Source of the DNA: Paenimyroides baculatum
GTDB lineage: Bacteria > Bacteroidota > Bacteroidia > Flavobacteriales > Flavobacteriaceae
DNA length: 64,000 nucleotides
Direction of reading: 5' to 3'
Assembly (NCBI RefSeq): GCF_008629655.1
Contig: NZ_VWSG01000003.1
Span: forward strand, 162,366 to 226,365
Below the pieces are notes generated by a model that saw nothing but the letters and a program-made list of their open reading frames with translations, ran no database searches and was not told the origin of the DNA. The translations under genes were made by a program, and so were the position numbers. How positions within the stretch are numbered: the stretch's first letter is position 1; each line of letters starts with the position of its first letter. This document shows positions 26,326 to 34,360 of this stretch, piece by piece.

Positions 26326-27788
26326 ATGAAAAAAATATCATTATTAATCCTATTTTTCTGTACTCAAAATTTTGTTTGGGCTCAAAAAAAACTCAATGCA
26401 GATGATTGGGTAAAAATACTTTCGGGAAAAATTGAAACGTATCAAGCGTACAACATCAAAACCATAAAACTGCATAACAACGGAAAAATCATCAAACAAA
26501 TTGATTACAATTCTGCCACATACAAACTCACTGCAAATGGCGAAAAAGATACCGTAACTTATGTTTTTGATAGAGAAAACCGTTTGGTTAATGCCAATTT
26601 TCCTGAAACTTGCTACACTTTCAATTATCTTGGAAATAATAAAAAAGTAAATTATTTTCAGTTGAAAAGAAACGAAGACACGTTGCAACAAACGCGAACC
26701 ATTAGTTATCCTTATCCCGAAAAACCAAAAATTGAATGGTTTGAAATGGTCTCAAAATCCAAAAAGAACGGCAAAATAATTTCTTCCTCTTCAGAAAAAT
26801 ACATCATCAATCCAAAAGACAGTTTGTGGAGCTATCACGAAAGCAAAGAGAACCAAAATTTTTCCCGAAAATATGACAATGGCGGAACTTCTCAATTAAA
26901 ATATACTTCTGAAAAAAATTACTATTCTGATTCTATCTATGTACGTCCCAATGGAATTCGTTTTGCTAAAAACGAGATTGCAGAAGATGATAAACTGTAC
27001 AGACATATTTATGTGGGCGATAGTTTGTACACCTATCATTTTAAATCAGGAATATTAAATCAGGAATATTAAATCGAAAAAGGGTAAGTTTTGGAAATTA
27101 TCTGATGAATGAATCAAATTACAATCCAGAAACAGGAACGTTGTTGGAAACCTTTAGTCATACCTATTATCCAGAAAAAGAATATGGCGGATTAATTCTT
27201 TGGAAAACCGAGCATCAAAATTTTCAAACCAAAAAAACCAAAATAATTTATCCCAATAAAAAGAAATATAAACTTAAAGATACTATTTTGGTTGAACGAA
27301 AAAAGTTGAACTTGAGATTAAATCTTTTTAGAAAACGACAAAAACCTTTAGAATGTGGAACAGTGAGAGGATGTGGTGTTCACGCTTATGAGATTAGAAG
27401 AATCCTGCCTTATTATCTTTACAACATTGGTTCAACTTCTATTTTGGCAGATAATTATTTTTTAACTCGAAATTTTGATAGTTACATATTAGAATATAGT
27501 TTTCCAGATAACGATGTTCCACAAAATTGCATCCAAGCAGAATTATTTTTTGAAGATTTTAAAAAATCTACATTTTCCGACGTTTGTAAAACGGGGAAAG
27601 TTCCGCGAGATTTTCAAAATGAATTAATTAAAATTACAAAAAAATGGTACAGCAGAAAAGACACGTACAAAGGTTTTAAAGTAGAAATTATTACCCAAGA
27701 CAACAAAAAATTTGAATGCAAACCAATCGAATATTTAGACCAAGTTCATTTACCAATTGATGTTTTCAGCTATCGTGGGGATTATTAA
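26326..27788 (+). pseudogene. Secreted protein gene split by a 14-bp tandem duplication
   Basis: Two ORFs lie here: 26326-27072 (248 aa, signal peptide MKKISLLILFFCTQNFVWAQ) and 27105-27788 (227 aa, no signal peptide). Around the break the unit TTAAATCAGGAATA occurs twice in tandem (27041-27054, 27055-27068) plus a partial third copy of 7 bases. Deleting one unit joins both ORFs in one frame of 482 codons, reading through KSGILNRKRVSFGNYLMNE. So the 14-bp duplication frameshifts the gene to end in NQEY. Whether the downstream part is still made from ATG 27105 is unknown. The restored protein has YD/RHS-like short beta repeats but no family I can name. It may be a pseudogene or a reversible on/off switch. 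Confidence 0.75.
27041..27075 (+). repeat. 14-bp direct tandem repeat, 2.5 copies
   Basis: Unit TTAAATCAGGAATA at 27041-27054 and 27055-27068, followed by TTAAATC at 27069-27075. Because 14 is not a multiple of three, gain or loss of one unit shifts the reading frame of the surrounding gene. Confidence 0.95.
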
Positions 27789-27805
27789 TTTTAAATTAAA
27801 TCATA

Positions 27806-28402
27806 ATGAAAAAAATATCATTAATATTCGTGATTATATTTCTTGCAACTCAAACCAGTTTTGCACAAAAGCTTATTAAAGACATCGACTTTGATGGTAA
27901 AAAAGATACGGTATATTTAGACAATACAGAGTTTAGGATTATTTGCCAATTGTCAACACAAAATTTCAAAAAAATTAAAAGTAAGCAAATCGAAATATTA
28001 AATGAAATGTCAGGAATTGTAGAGGCTAAAAATGGATTTGCTTTTTTTAATGATTGGATGCGTGCAGGATACAAAAATCAGTTTCGTTACAATAAAAAAA
28101 CAAAAAAAATACAATTAATAGGTATGAGTCGGTATGAGTTTGGAAATGTAGTAGGAAATGGAAGTGGAGAATCAAGCGTAAATCTTTTGACCAACGATTA
28201 TATTGGTAATTGGAATTATTTTGATGACTTGGCTAATAATGAAGAAGGCGAATTAGTGAAAATTCCGACAATTAAAACAAAAATGAAATTTAAAGGAATT
28301 AATCTGGAAAATTTTGAGGAAAACACCTATTTCGGTTTCGCAGATAGATGTTCAGAGCTATACTATCAACAGAAAGAAAAAATGCAGAAAAAAAGAAATT
28401 AA
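27806..28402 (+). CDS. Secreted protein of unknown function
   Basis: 198 residues with a signal peptide ending QTSFAQ (about residue 21). The mature N-terminus KLIKDIDFDGKKDTVYLD has the D-x-D-x-D/G-x-x-D pattern of an FG-GAP or EF-hand-like calcium loop. The rest is unrecognised, ending in a basic tail. It begins 17 bp after the split gene and is followed after 3 bp by the next gene. Confidence 0.7.
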   Translation: MKKISLIFVIIFLATQTSFAQKLIKDIDFDGKKDTVYLDNTEFRIICQLSTQNFKKIKSKQIEILNEMSGIVEAKNGFAFFNDWMRAGYKNQFRYNKKTKKIQLIGMSRYEFGNVVGNGSGESSVNLLTNDYIGNWNYFDDLANNEEGELVKIPTIKTKMKFKGINLENFEENTYFGFADRCSELYYQQKEKMQKKRN

Positions 28403-28405
28403 AAT

Positions 28406-29851
28406 ATGAAAAAAGTATGCTTATTGTTAACAGTATTATTTTGTATAACAACTGTTTCAGCACAGAAAAAACCGGTAAAAAAATCAAAACCAAAAACAGT
28501 TCTACATAAAATACCGCCACCGCCAAAAGTTGAAAAAGCAGATTCTGAAATAATTTATTTAGACAATGTGCCCGATATTAGCAATGCACCACCACCAATG
28601 ATGTATGAATCGCCCGAAGTGAGAAAGTTTGATAGCGAACGCATCTGTACCAATTGTGACACTGTTGTTTTAGAAGCCGGCAAACCGCATATTGTTGTGT
28701 ATGATGTAAAATATATGGCGGACAGTCAAAGTAAAACCTATCATGAACAACCTACAGAAAATGAATTTCAAAACAGTTATTTCGGTTTTGGCGAACTCGT
28801 AAAACGCGAATGGGACGAATTGTGTAGAAATTTTTCTGAAAACGATGTAATGCATCATCAAGTGTATAGAAACACGTTTATAAAAATTCAAAATTCAACC
28901 CAAGAAACCATTAATTTGTTAGATCGTCAGGATCGACATGAAGGCTATTTGTATTGGAGCGGAAAGACTACTAACAAGATATTTAACGATAAAAAAATGG
29001 TTCTTACTACCGAAAAAATATCTAAAATTCGGGGCGATGGAAAAACTTCGTCATATTATCAAGCCTTTAAGCAAGACAGTTTAATGGTAGAACGTAAAAT
29101 GAAAACAAAATTTGCCAATGAAAATGTGCTAAAAAACATCAATACGCTTTTATTAAAAGAAATTATAGATGATTATGCGTTGCCTTTACAGTTTTTGAAT
29201 ATTAAAAACGTAAAAAGCATTACATTAAATACTGGTTCAGACACAAAAATCACCTTTACTTTTAATACTTTAGGGCAATTAACCGATTTTAAAGGTCATG
29301 ATAATGACGATATTAAAGTTAATTATGAAAACAATTTACCCATAAGTATAACTGATGAAGGCAGACCAGACAAAAATTTTTATTTTCAAAACAATACCGT
29401 TACCATAAAAAACAGTTACGATATGGAAACTTATGAGCTTATGGGCAATCTGTTTCTTGTAAAAGATCGATTTGTAATTGATGAAAGAAATTATGAAAAC
29501 AAGGATATAAACCCCAAAACAATCTATAAAATTACGTCAAAAAACAACGAAGCGTGTGAGGAAATAATTTATAAAGAATCTAATGACGTTTACACCACAT
29601 GTTACAGCAACAATTTTTGGCAACTGCCTTTAACTATTACCAATAAGTTTCCAAAAGGAGAACGAATTTATAAATTCTATTTGAACGAAAATAACCAGTT
29701 AATTGCCGAGGGTAGCAACGAATATAAAACCGAACGAATTATCTATAAGATTGAAAACAACATTTTAAAATCGATCCAATTTTATCAGGAAAGAGATAAC
29801 GTAGGTAAATATGGCGATGAAGTTTTGGTTGATTATGAATTTTATAAATAG
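28406..29851 (+). CDS. Secreted protein with YD-like beta repeats, unknown function
   Basis: 481 residues; signal peptide ending TTVSAQ (about residue 20), then a Lys/Pro-rich linker (KKPVKKSKPK, KIPPPPKV) as found in periplasm-spanning or surface-exposed proteins. A CxxC (ICTNCDT) is near residue 77. The C-terminal half contains short alternating segments such as ITFTFNTLGQLTDFKGHDND that look like degenerate YD repeats. Its length matches the restored product of the split gene at 26326-27788 (482 aa), though I do not see strong sequence identity. Confidence 0.72.
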   Translation: MKKVCLLLTVLFCITTVSAQKKPVKKSKPKTVLHKIPPPPKVEKADSEIIYLDNVPDISNAPPPMMYESPEVRKFDSERICTNCDTVVLEAGKPHIVVYDVKYMADSQSKTYHEQPTENEFQNSYFGFGELVKREWDELCRNFSENDVMHHQVYRNTFIKIQNSTQETINLLDRQDRHEGYLYWSGKTTNKIFNDKKMVLTTEKISKIRGDGKTSSYYQAFKQDSLMVERKMKTKFANENVLKNINTLLLKEIIDDYALPLQFLNIKNVKSITLNTGSDTKITFTFNTLGQLTDFKGHDNDDIKVNYENNLPISITDEGRPDKNFYFQNNTVTIKNSYDMETYELMGNLFLVKDRFVIDERNYENKDINPKTIYKITSKNNEACEEIIYKESNDVYTTCYSNNFWQLPLTITNKFPKGERIYKFYLNENNQLIAEGSNEYKTERIIYKIENNILKSIQFYQERDNVGKYGDEVLVDYEFYK

Positions 29852-29858
29852 CCTAAAA

Positions 29859-30152
29859 ATGAAGAAACTATATACACTTATTTTTATAATGACCTTTCTT
29901 TTTCAGTATTGTAAACAAAAAAATAATCTTGAAAAATCAGTTTGGAAATTTTGTGGGGATGTTGGTACTTTTAGTGATGTTTTAGATTTTAGAAAAGATT
30001 ATTCTTCTATAAAAAACGACAGCATTTATATTAATTGGTATAAAAAAGATTCGCTTATTGGTACAATCTACAAAATAGAATATTATTACGGCGAACGCAG
30101 ATTATACATAAAAGATTTAAAAGGAAACGTTGGAAGGTATTGCGAACAATAA
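29859..30152 (+). CDS. Small putative lipoprotein, unknown function
   Basis: 97 residues starting at ATG 29859 (MKKLYTLIFIMTFLFQYC). The hydrophobic N-terminus followed by Cys at residue 18 suggests a lipoprotein, although the lipobox LFQYC is weak. The mature part is small and basic with two further cysteines. The longer frame from 29811 overlaps the previous gene and is not favoured. Confidence 0.6.
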   Translation: MKKLYTLIFIMTFLFQYCKQKNNLEKSVWKFCGDVGTFSDVLDFRKDYSSIKNDSIYINWYKKDSLIGTIYKIEYYYGERRLYIKDLKGNVGRYCEQ

Positions 30153-30185
30153 AAATGAAAATTATTGAAACCTAAATTAAGCATT

Positions 30186-30484
30186 ATGTATAATTTTTGG
30201 AAAAAAAGTCTTTATGTAAATATGTTCTTTGTGTTGCTTTACTTCGCAATGATATATTGGGATATTTATGTGAAAAAGGTAATTCATCTATTGGCAATAT
30301 TATTTTTTTGTCTCCACTAATATGCTGTCTCTTTTTAGTTGTACAAATTATTGTTTTTATCATCAGAATATTCAAAAAAGAAAATAACAAATATTCTTTT
30401 AGGTCAATTATAATGACTTTGTTTTTAATATTCATTCAATACGCAGTTCTTTTTATTATTACCGGCTCGGGTGGAGATATGTAA
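30186..30484 (+). pseudogene. Membrane protein gene with a probable one-base frameshift
   Basis: ATG 30186 opens a frame (MYNFWKKSLYVNMFFVLLYF) that stops at 30320 after 44 codons. The neighbouring frame continues as a membrane protein (IGNIIFLSPLICCLF, then two more helices) to 30484. Adding one A to the run of five A at 30273-30277 joins them as a 99-residue, three-helix protein reading YVKKGNSSIGN. The likely cause is a deletion in the homopolymer or a sequencing error. Programmed slippage at GAAAAAG is less likely. Function unknown. Confidence 0.6.
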
Positions 30485-30522
30485 AATGATCTGATTTTAA
30501 CAATTACAGGAAGACATAAATT

Positions 30523-31098
30523 ATGAATAAAAAAACAATCTTAAGAATTTATCTTTTTATATCAGCTTTAATAATTCTTAACAGCTGTTTATATGCTTTT
30601 GCAAAAATGAGTTTTACAGGATATTGGAGCGATCGCATTTTATTCTGGATTTGGATTGCTGTAACACCTTTTATAATTATTTTATATTGGAAAAAACTCG
30701 TTACAAAGCTATATTTCGGCTTTTTGATTCTATGTTTAATTTTAAGCATTTTACCTATGGGAATTCTTTTTTTTGGAATAATACTTTCGGGAACTGGTAG
30801 CGGAAGATTAAATCATTTTAACCTTGAAAACAATATTCGTATACAAACTGTTGCATATGGTGTTATGGGCAGACCACGAGTTCAAATTGTAAAAGACGGT
30901 TTTTTGTTTGATAAAATTAAACTGGAAGATCAAGATGAAATTGAAAAGAATGACAGCACTTGGCTGGAAGTGCGTGATGCCATAAATGCCCAATTAGTCA
31001 AAGAAACCGACACAAGTATTACAGTAAAATATTTTTTTGAAAACGATACTTTACAAACTGTTCATGAATTTCAAGAAAAAACTTCGTTAAACTATTAA
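30523..31098 (+). CDS. Three-helix membrane protein of unknown function, paralogue of 33692-34288
   Basis: 191 residues with three membrane segments in the first 95 residues, including GYWSDRILFWIW, followed by a soluble domain with RLNHFNLENNIRIQ and GRPRVQIVKDGFLFDKIK. The protein at 33692-34288 matches it over almost its whole length (GYWSDRILFWIW and FLFDxIKxEDQDEIxKNDST are kept). Two copies 3 kb apart in one cluster indicate duplication. I do not recognise the family. Confidence 0.75.
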   Translation: MNKKTILRIYLFISALIILNSCLYAFAKMSFTGYWSDRILFWIWIAVTPFIIILYWKKLVTKLYFGFLILCLILSILPMGILFFGIILSGTGSGRLNHFNLENNIRIQTVAYGVMGRPRVQIVKDGFLFDKIKLEDQDEIEKNDSTWLEVRDAINAQLVKETDTSITVKYFFENDTLQTVHEFQEKTSLNY

Positions 31099-31099
31099 A

Positions 31100-31432
31100 A
31101 TGAAAAAAATAATCGCCCTATTATTATCAATAATTACTATAATTATTTGTAGCTGGCTTATTCTTAAGAATATAGACTATTTAGATATTGCATCAAACAA
31201 AACCGATTGGTATACAATGGATTCAAAACGAAAAATAGATGAACGAATTGATATTGATTTTTTTGAGAAACAAATACTTAAAGATAGAATTTACCAAAGT
31301 AGAAACAACTCTAGAATACAATCTAATATGGCTTTTGAAACTCAAGTTTTTGCATTTATAATAATTATTGTTCAGTTAGTTTTATTGGTTTTTATAATTA
31401 TGATGCCAAGCAAATTAAAAAATCTTGTCTAA
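31100..31432 (+). CDS. Small two-helix membrane protein, unknown function
   Basis: 110 residues with an N-terminal and a C-terminal membrane helix (about 4-22 and 80-103) flanking a charged central domain of about 55 residues. It starts 1 bp after the stop of the preceding gene, so it is probably translated from the same message. Confidence 0.65.
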   Translation: MKKIIALLLSIITIIICSWLILKNIDYLDIASNKTDWYTMDSKRKIDERIDIDFFEKQILKDRIYQSRNNSRIQSNMAFETQVFAFIIIIVQLVLLVFIIMMPSKLKNLV

Positions 31433-31450
31433 ACTTATCAATACAAATCG

Positions 31451-32719
31451 ATGAACATTTTTAACAACAAATTACTTTTAGCAACCACCGTATTTTTATA
31501 CGTGAATTTGGTGTTTTCACAACATAAAAATATTGACACCTTGCAATTGGTTATTCCAAAAGATTATTTAGAAGCTTTTACCTATAAAGTTGAAATAGCA
31601 GAATACAATGCTTATTTTTATAATGAAGTTATTTTGGCAAGTGGATCTTACAAAATTCGCAACAAAAGTCAAGAAGCAGATTTTATTATAGAAAACAACC
31701 TTATTTCGGGGACAGTTACAACCTATGAAAACTTTAAAAAAGGTCAGCACAAAGAAGGCGACAATTTTAAAACCGAGTATAAATTAAATAAATCTTTGGT
31801 TACAGAATACACAATGTTTGCCGATGATAAATTATTTTTAAAAGCTTATCGTAAAGACAATCAAATATTTGGAAAAGAATTTCACAAAACCGGAGAAGTA
31901 CAAAATGAATCTCAATTATCTGTAGCTCCAGATAAAACGTATGGTTTATCGATTACAAAAAGTTATGACAGAGATGGAAAAATCTATCAAATAAATGATG
32001 AAATTACAGAAACTTACACTCAATTTTATCCGAACGGAAAGAAAAAAAGCGTAATGGGAAAAACTGAAACCACTTATTACGATGAAAACGAAGTAATTAC
32101 AAGAAAAGCTAATTTTAAGGTACCTCCTTTTTACGATGATGAATTTGTAAACGGACGGCTCCATTCTCGTTCTTACAAAAATGACGAAAACGAAGAAGTA
32201 AAAGAATTTTTTAAAAACGGTGTATTAGAAAGAAAGGAAATCACAAAAATCATTAACGGAGAACAAATTACTTTCGTATATGACAAATCGGGGAAGTTAA
32301 TCGACAAATATCCTTATCAAATTGAAAATCAAAAAATATTAGGAACCATTTCTGGAGGAAAAACAGTTGCAACTGCAGTAGAAAATCAAGCTCCGCTTAC
32401 GGAAATAGCAATAGAAGCCGAAATTATTTCTGCAAATTTTTCGGGTGGAAATGAAGCTTATAGAAAATTTATAACTGATAATTTTGACACTTCTGCAACC
32501 GAAAGCGATGGCTTAATTAAACTTGAACTTGATTTAACTATTGATGCAGACGGAACCGCTTCTTTGGAAAACAAGCAACAAAAAATTTATTCAGATAAAT
32601 ATTTAGCAGATGAAATGAACCGTGTTTTAAAGAAATCACCAAAATGGAATCCTGCAACACAAAACGGAATTCCTGTAAAATCTTCAGTAAGATTTCCTGT
32701 AAAAATCAATATTCAATAA
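31451..32719 (+). CDS. Secreted MORN/YwqK-like repeat protein with TonB-C-like C-terminus
   Basis: 422 residues with an N-terminal hydrophobic signal (cleavage about residue 24, LVFSQ). Repeats of the YxxGKxKS type (FYPNGKKKSV, FFKNGVLERKE) match the MORN-like/YwqK antitoxin repeat. The last 90 residues (LDLTIDADGTASLEN ... MNRVLKKSPKWNPATQNGIPVKSSVRFPV) look like a TonB C-terminal-type domain. In Bacteroidota this combination is annotated as toxin-antitoxin YwqK-like or energy-transducer-like. It is the only member of this cluster with recognisable domains, and its role here is not clear. Confidence 0.7.
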   Translation: MNIFNNKLLLATTVFLYVNLVFSQHKNIDTLQLVIPKDYLEAFTYKVEIAEYNAYFYNEVILASGSYKIRNKSQEADFIIENNLISGTVTTYENFKKGQHKEGDNFKTEYKLNKSLVTEYTMFADDKLFLKAYRKDNQIFGKEFHKTGEVQNESQLSVAPDKTYGLSITKSYDRDGKIYQINDEITETYTQFYPNGKKKSVMGKTETTYYDENEVITRKANFKVPPFYDDEFVNGRLHSRSYKNDENEEVKEFFKNGVLERKEITKIINGEQITFVYDKSGKLIDKYPYQIENQKILGTISGGKTVATAVENQAPLTEIAIEAEIISANFSGGNEAYRKFITDNFDTSATESDGLIKLELDLTIDADGTASLENKQQKIYSDKYLADEMNRVLKKSPKWNPATQNGIPVKSSVRFPVKINIQ

Positions 32720-32739
32720 TTAAGCTAATTAGTTTTAAG

Positions 32740-33702
32740 ATGAAAGTAAAATTCGCAATCATTTTTTTAGCAATGATTCTTACTAAAGAAATCAAAGCAC
32801 AAACCATTCAAGATATTTCAGGAGCTTACACTTTACGTGGCGGAAATCATTATTTAAAACACGATCAAACTTTTGTGATTATAGGTTATGCAACGCTTAT
32901 TACGGGTAAATGGGAGCTTAAAGAAAAAGGTTTTGTACTGTTTACTCCCGATCGTCCCAAAGAAAAATTTACACTTTACGGCAGACACATTAAAAACATT
33001 GGCGACAGTGTAAAAATAATGCTCTCAAACGGATTTTATGATGATGAAACGCTGCTACATTTTGGCGAACTTCAAAAACCTGTTCCTGAGCTAAAAAGAA
33101 TTTTCAAACCGGGTCACCGCCATATATCGTTTCCGTACGTTTATACCACAAAAGCAAATTCTAAATTTGTTTCTTTCAGCTATTTTTCTTACGGTGATAA
33201 AACTACTAAAACTCCGGAAATTTACACTTTTGCAAACACAGAAAACTATAACGATTTTATTGGATTTTATTTTGAAGATAAACATCAATACAAACCGTTT
33301 TACTATCAGTTTAAAAATGGAAAACTATATTACGATGAGGATTCTTTCAGTGAAAAAGAAGATTTGGAAGCTACTTTACAAGAAAATTCTAATGAATTAT
33401 CAGATCTTATCAACAATTTAAATCATCTTGATTTTTCTCCACAACAACTATTTTATACCCCATTATACAACGAATTTAATGGTGATGAGGAAGAATTCAA
33501 CTTGAATTTTGAGTTTAATAAAGATAAAAATGCCTGGATTAATAAGTTGAATTATGTTGACAACGAAGAAAATTCTAAAGATTACGATTACAATACCATC
33601 AACATTCTTTACGAATATCAACAATTAAATGATTTCACAAAACAGAAAAGCGCTATAAAAATTGATCAAAAACCTATCTTTATTTCAAATTATGAAGATT
33701 GA
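32740..33702 (+). CDS. Secreted protein of unknown function
   Basis: 320 residues from ATG 32740 (MKVKFAIIFLAMILTKEIKAQ), chosen because it gives a clean signal peptide and avoids the upstream overlap with the previous gene. The mature N-terminal part (about 22-100, DISGAYTLRGGNHYLKHDQTFVI) reads like a lipocalin-type beta domain. The remainder is acidic. The stop overlaps the next gene by 11 bp. Confidence 0.72.
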   Translation: MKVKFAIIFLAMILTKEIKAQTIQDISGAYTLRGGNHYLKHDQTFVIIGYATLITGKWELKEKGFVLFTPDRPKEKFTLYGRHIKNIGDSVKIMLSNGFYDDETLLHFGELQKPVPELKRIFKPGHRHISFPYVYTTKANSKFVSFSYFSYGDKTTKTPEIYTFANTENYNDFIGFYFEDKHQYKPFYYQFKNGKLYYDEDSFSEKEDLEATLQENSNELSDLINNLNHLDFSPQQLFYTPLYNEFNGDEEEFNLNFEFNKDKNAWINKLNYVDNEENSKDYDYNTINILYEYQQLNDFTKQKSAIKIDQKPIFISNYED

Positions 33703-34288
33703 TTTTCGTACCAAAGAAACCAAATTAATTACCTTTTATTTAATTATTTCTGCTTTAATGATTCTTAATCTTTGCCTTTTCGTTTCGGCTAGAATGAGTT
33801 TCGCTGGTTATTGGTCAGATCGTATTTTGTTTTGGATCTGGGTTTTTACTACTCCTTTTATTATCATTCTTTGCTGGAAGAAACTTTTTACAAAAATCTA
33901 TTTCGGATTACTTGTGATGGGCTTAATTTTAAGTTTTCTACCTATGGCGGTTCCATTTTTCGCTATTTTCTTATCTGCTAGTGGTGAAGGAAGAATTAAT
34001 CATTTTAATCTTGACAACAATATGCGTATACAAATTGTAAATTATGGAATTTTAGGCAGGCCTCGCGTACAAGTTGTTAAAGATAATTTCTTATTTGATC
34101 AGATAAAATATGAAGATCAAGATGAAATTCAAAAGAATGACAGCACCTTGTTTGAACTTCGCGATGCTAAAAATGTTATTTTAATCAACGAAACTGCCAA
34201 CAGTATTACAGTAAAGTACGTCTTTGAAAACGATACACTAATACGACGCGTAAGTTTGCAGGAGAAAACTCATTTAGGATTAGATTAA
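33692..34288 (+). CDS. Three-helix membrane protein of unknown function, paralogue of 30523-31098
   Basis: 198 residues from ATG 33692 (MKIDFRTKETKLITFY). Membrane helices and the soluble domain match the protein at 30523-31098 (FAGYWSDRILFWIW, GRPRVQVVKDNFLFDQIK, EDQDEIQKNDST). It is the last gene of the unrecognised cluster and is followed by a bidirectional terminator. Confidence 0.75.
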   Translation: MKIDFRTKETKLITFYLIISALMILNLCLFVSARMSFAGYWSDRILFWIWVFTTPFIIILCWKKLFTKIYFGLLVMGLILSFLPMAVPFFAIFLSASGEGRINHFNLDNNMRIQIVNYGILGRPRVQVVKDNFLFDQIKYEDQDEIQKNDSTLFELRDAKNVILINETANSITVKYVFENDTLIRRVSLQEKTHLGLD

Positions 34289-34316
34289 ATTTAAAATAAT
34301 AAAACAATTACTTTAT

Positions 34317-34342
34317 AAAAAACGGGCATAAGCCCGTTTTTT
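34317..34342. terminator. Bidirectional terminator
   Basis: AAAAAACGGGC - ATAA - GCCCGTTTTTT: an 11-bp stem with A and T tracts on both sides, between the convergent genes ending at 34288 (plus) and 34361 (minus). Confidence 0.9.
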
Positions 34343-34360
34343 ATCTAATCTTATAACTAT

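Noticed and set aside
26350..26691. 113-residue minus-strand ORF inside the split gene
   Set aside because: Shadow of the plus-strand gene; no promoter or family support.
30273..30280. Programmed -1 frameshift at GAAAAAG
   Set aside because: The slippery site is imperfect (GAA AAA after slip) and no downstream stimulator is clear; a one-base deletion is simpler.
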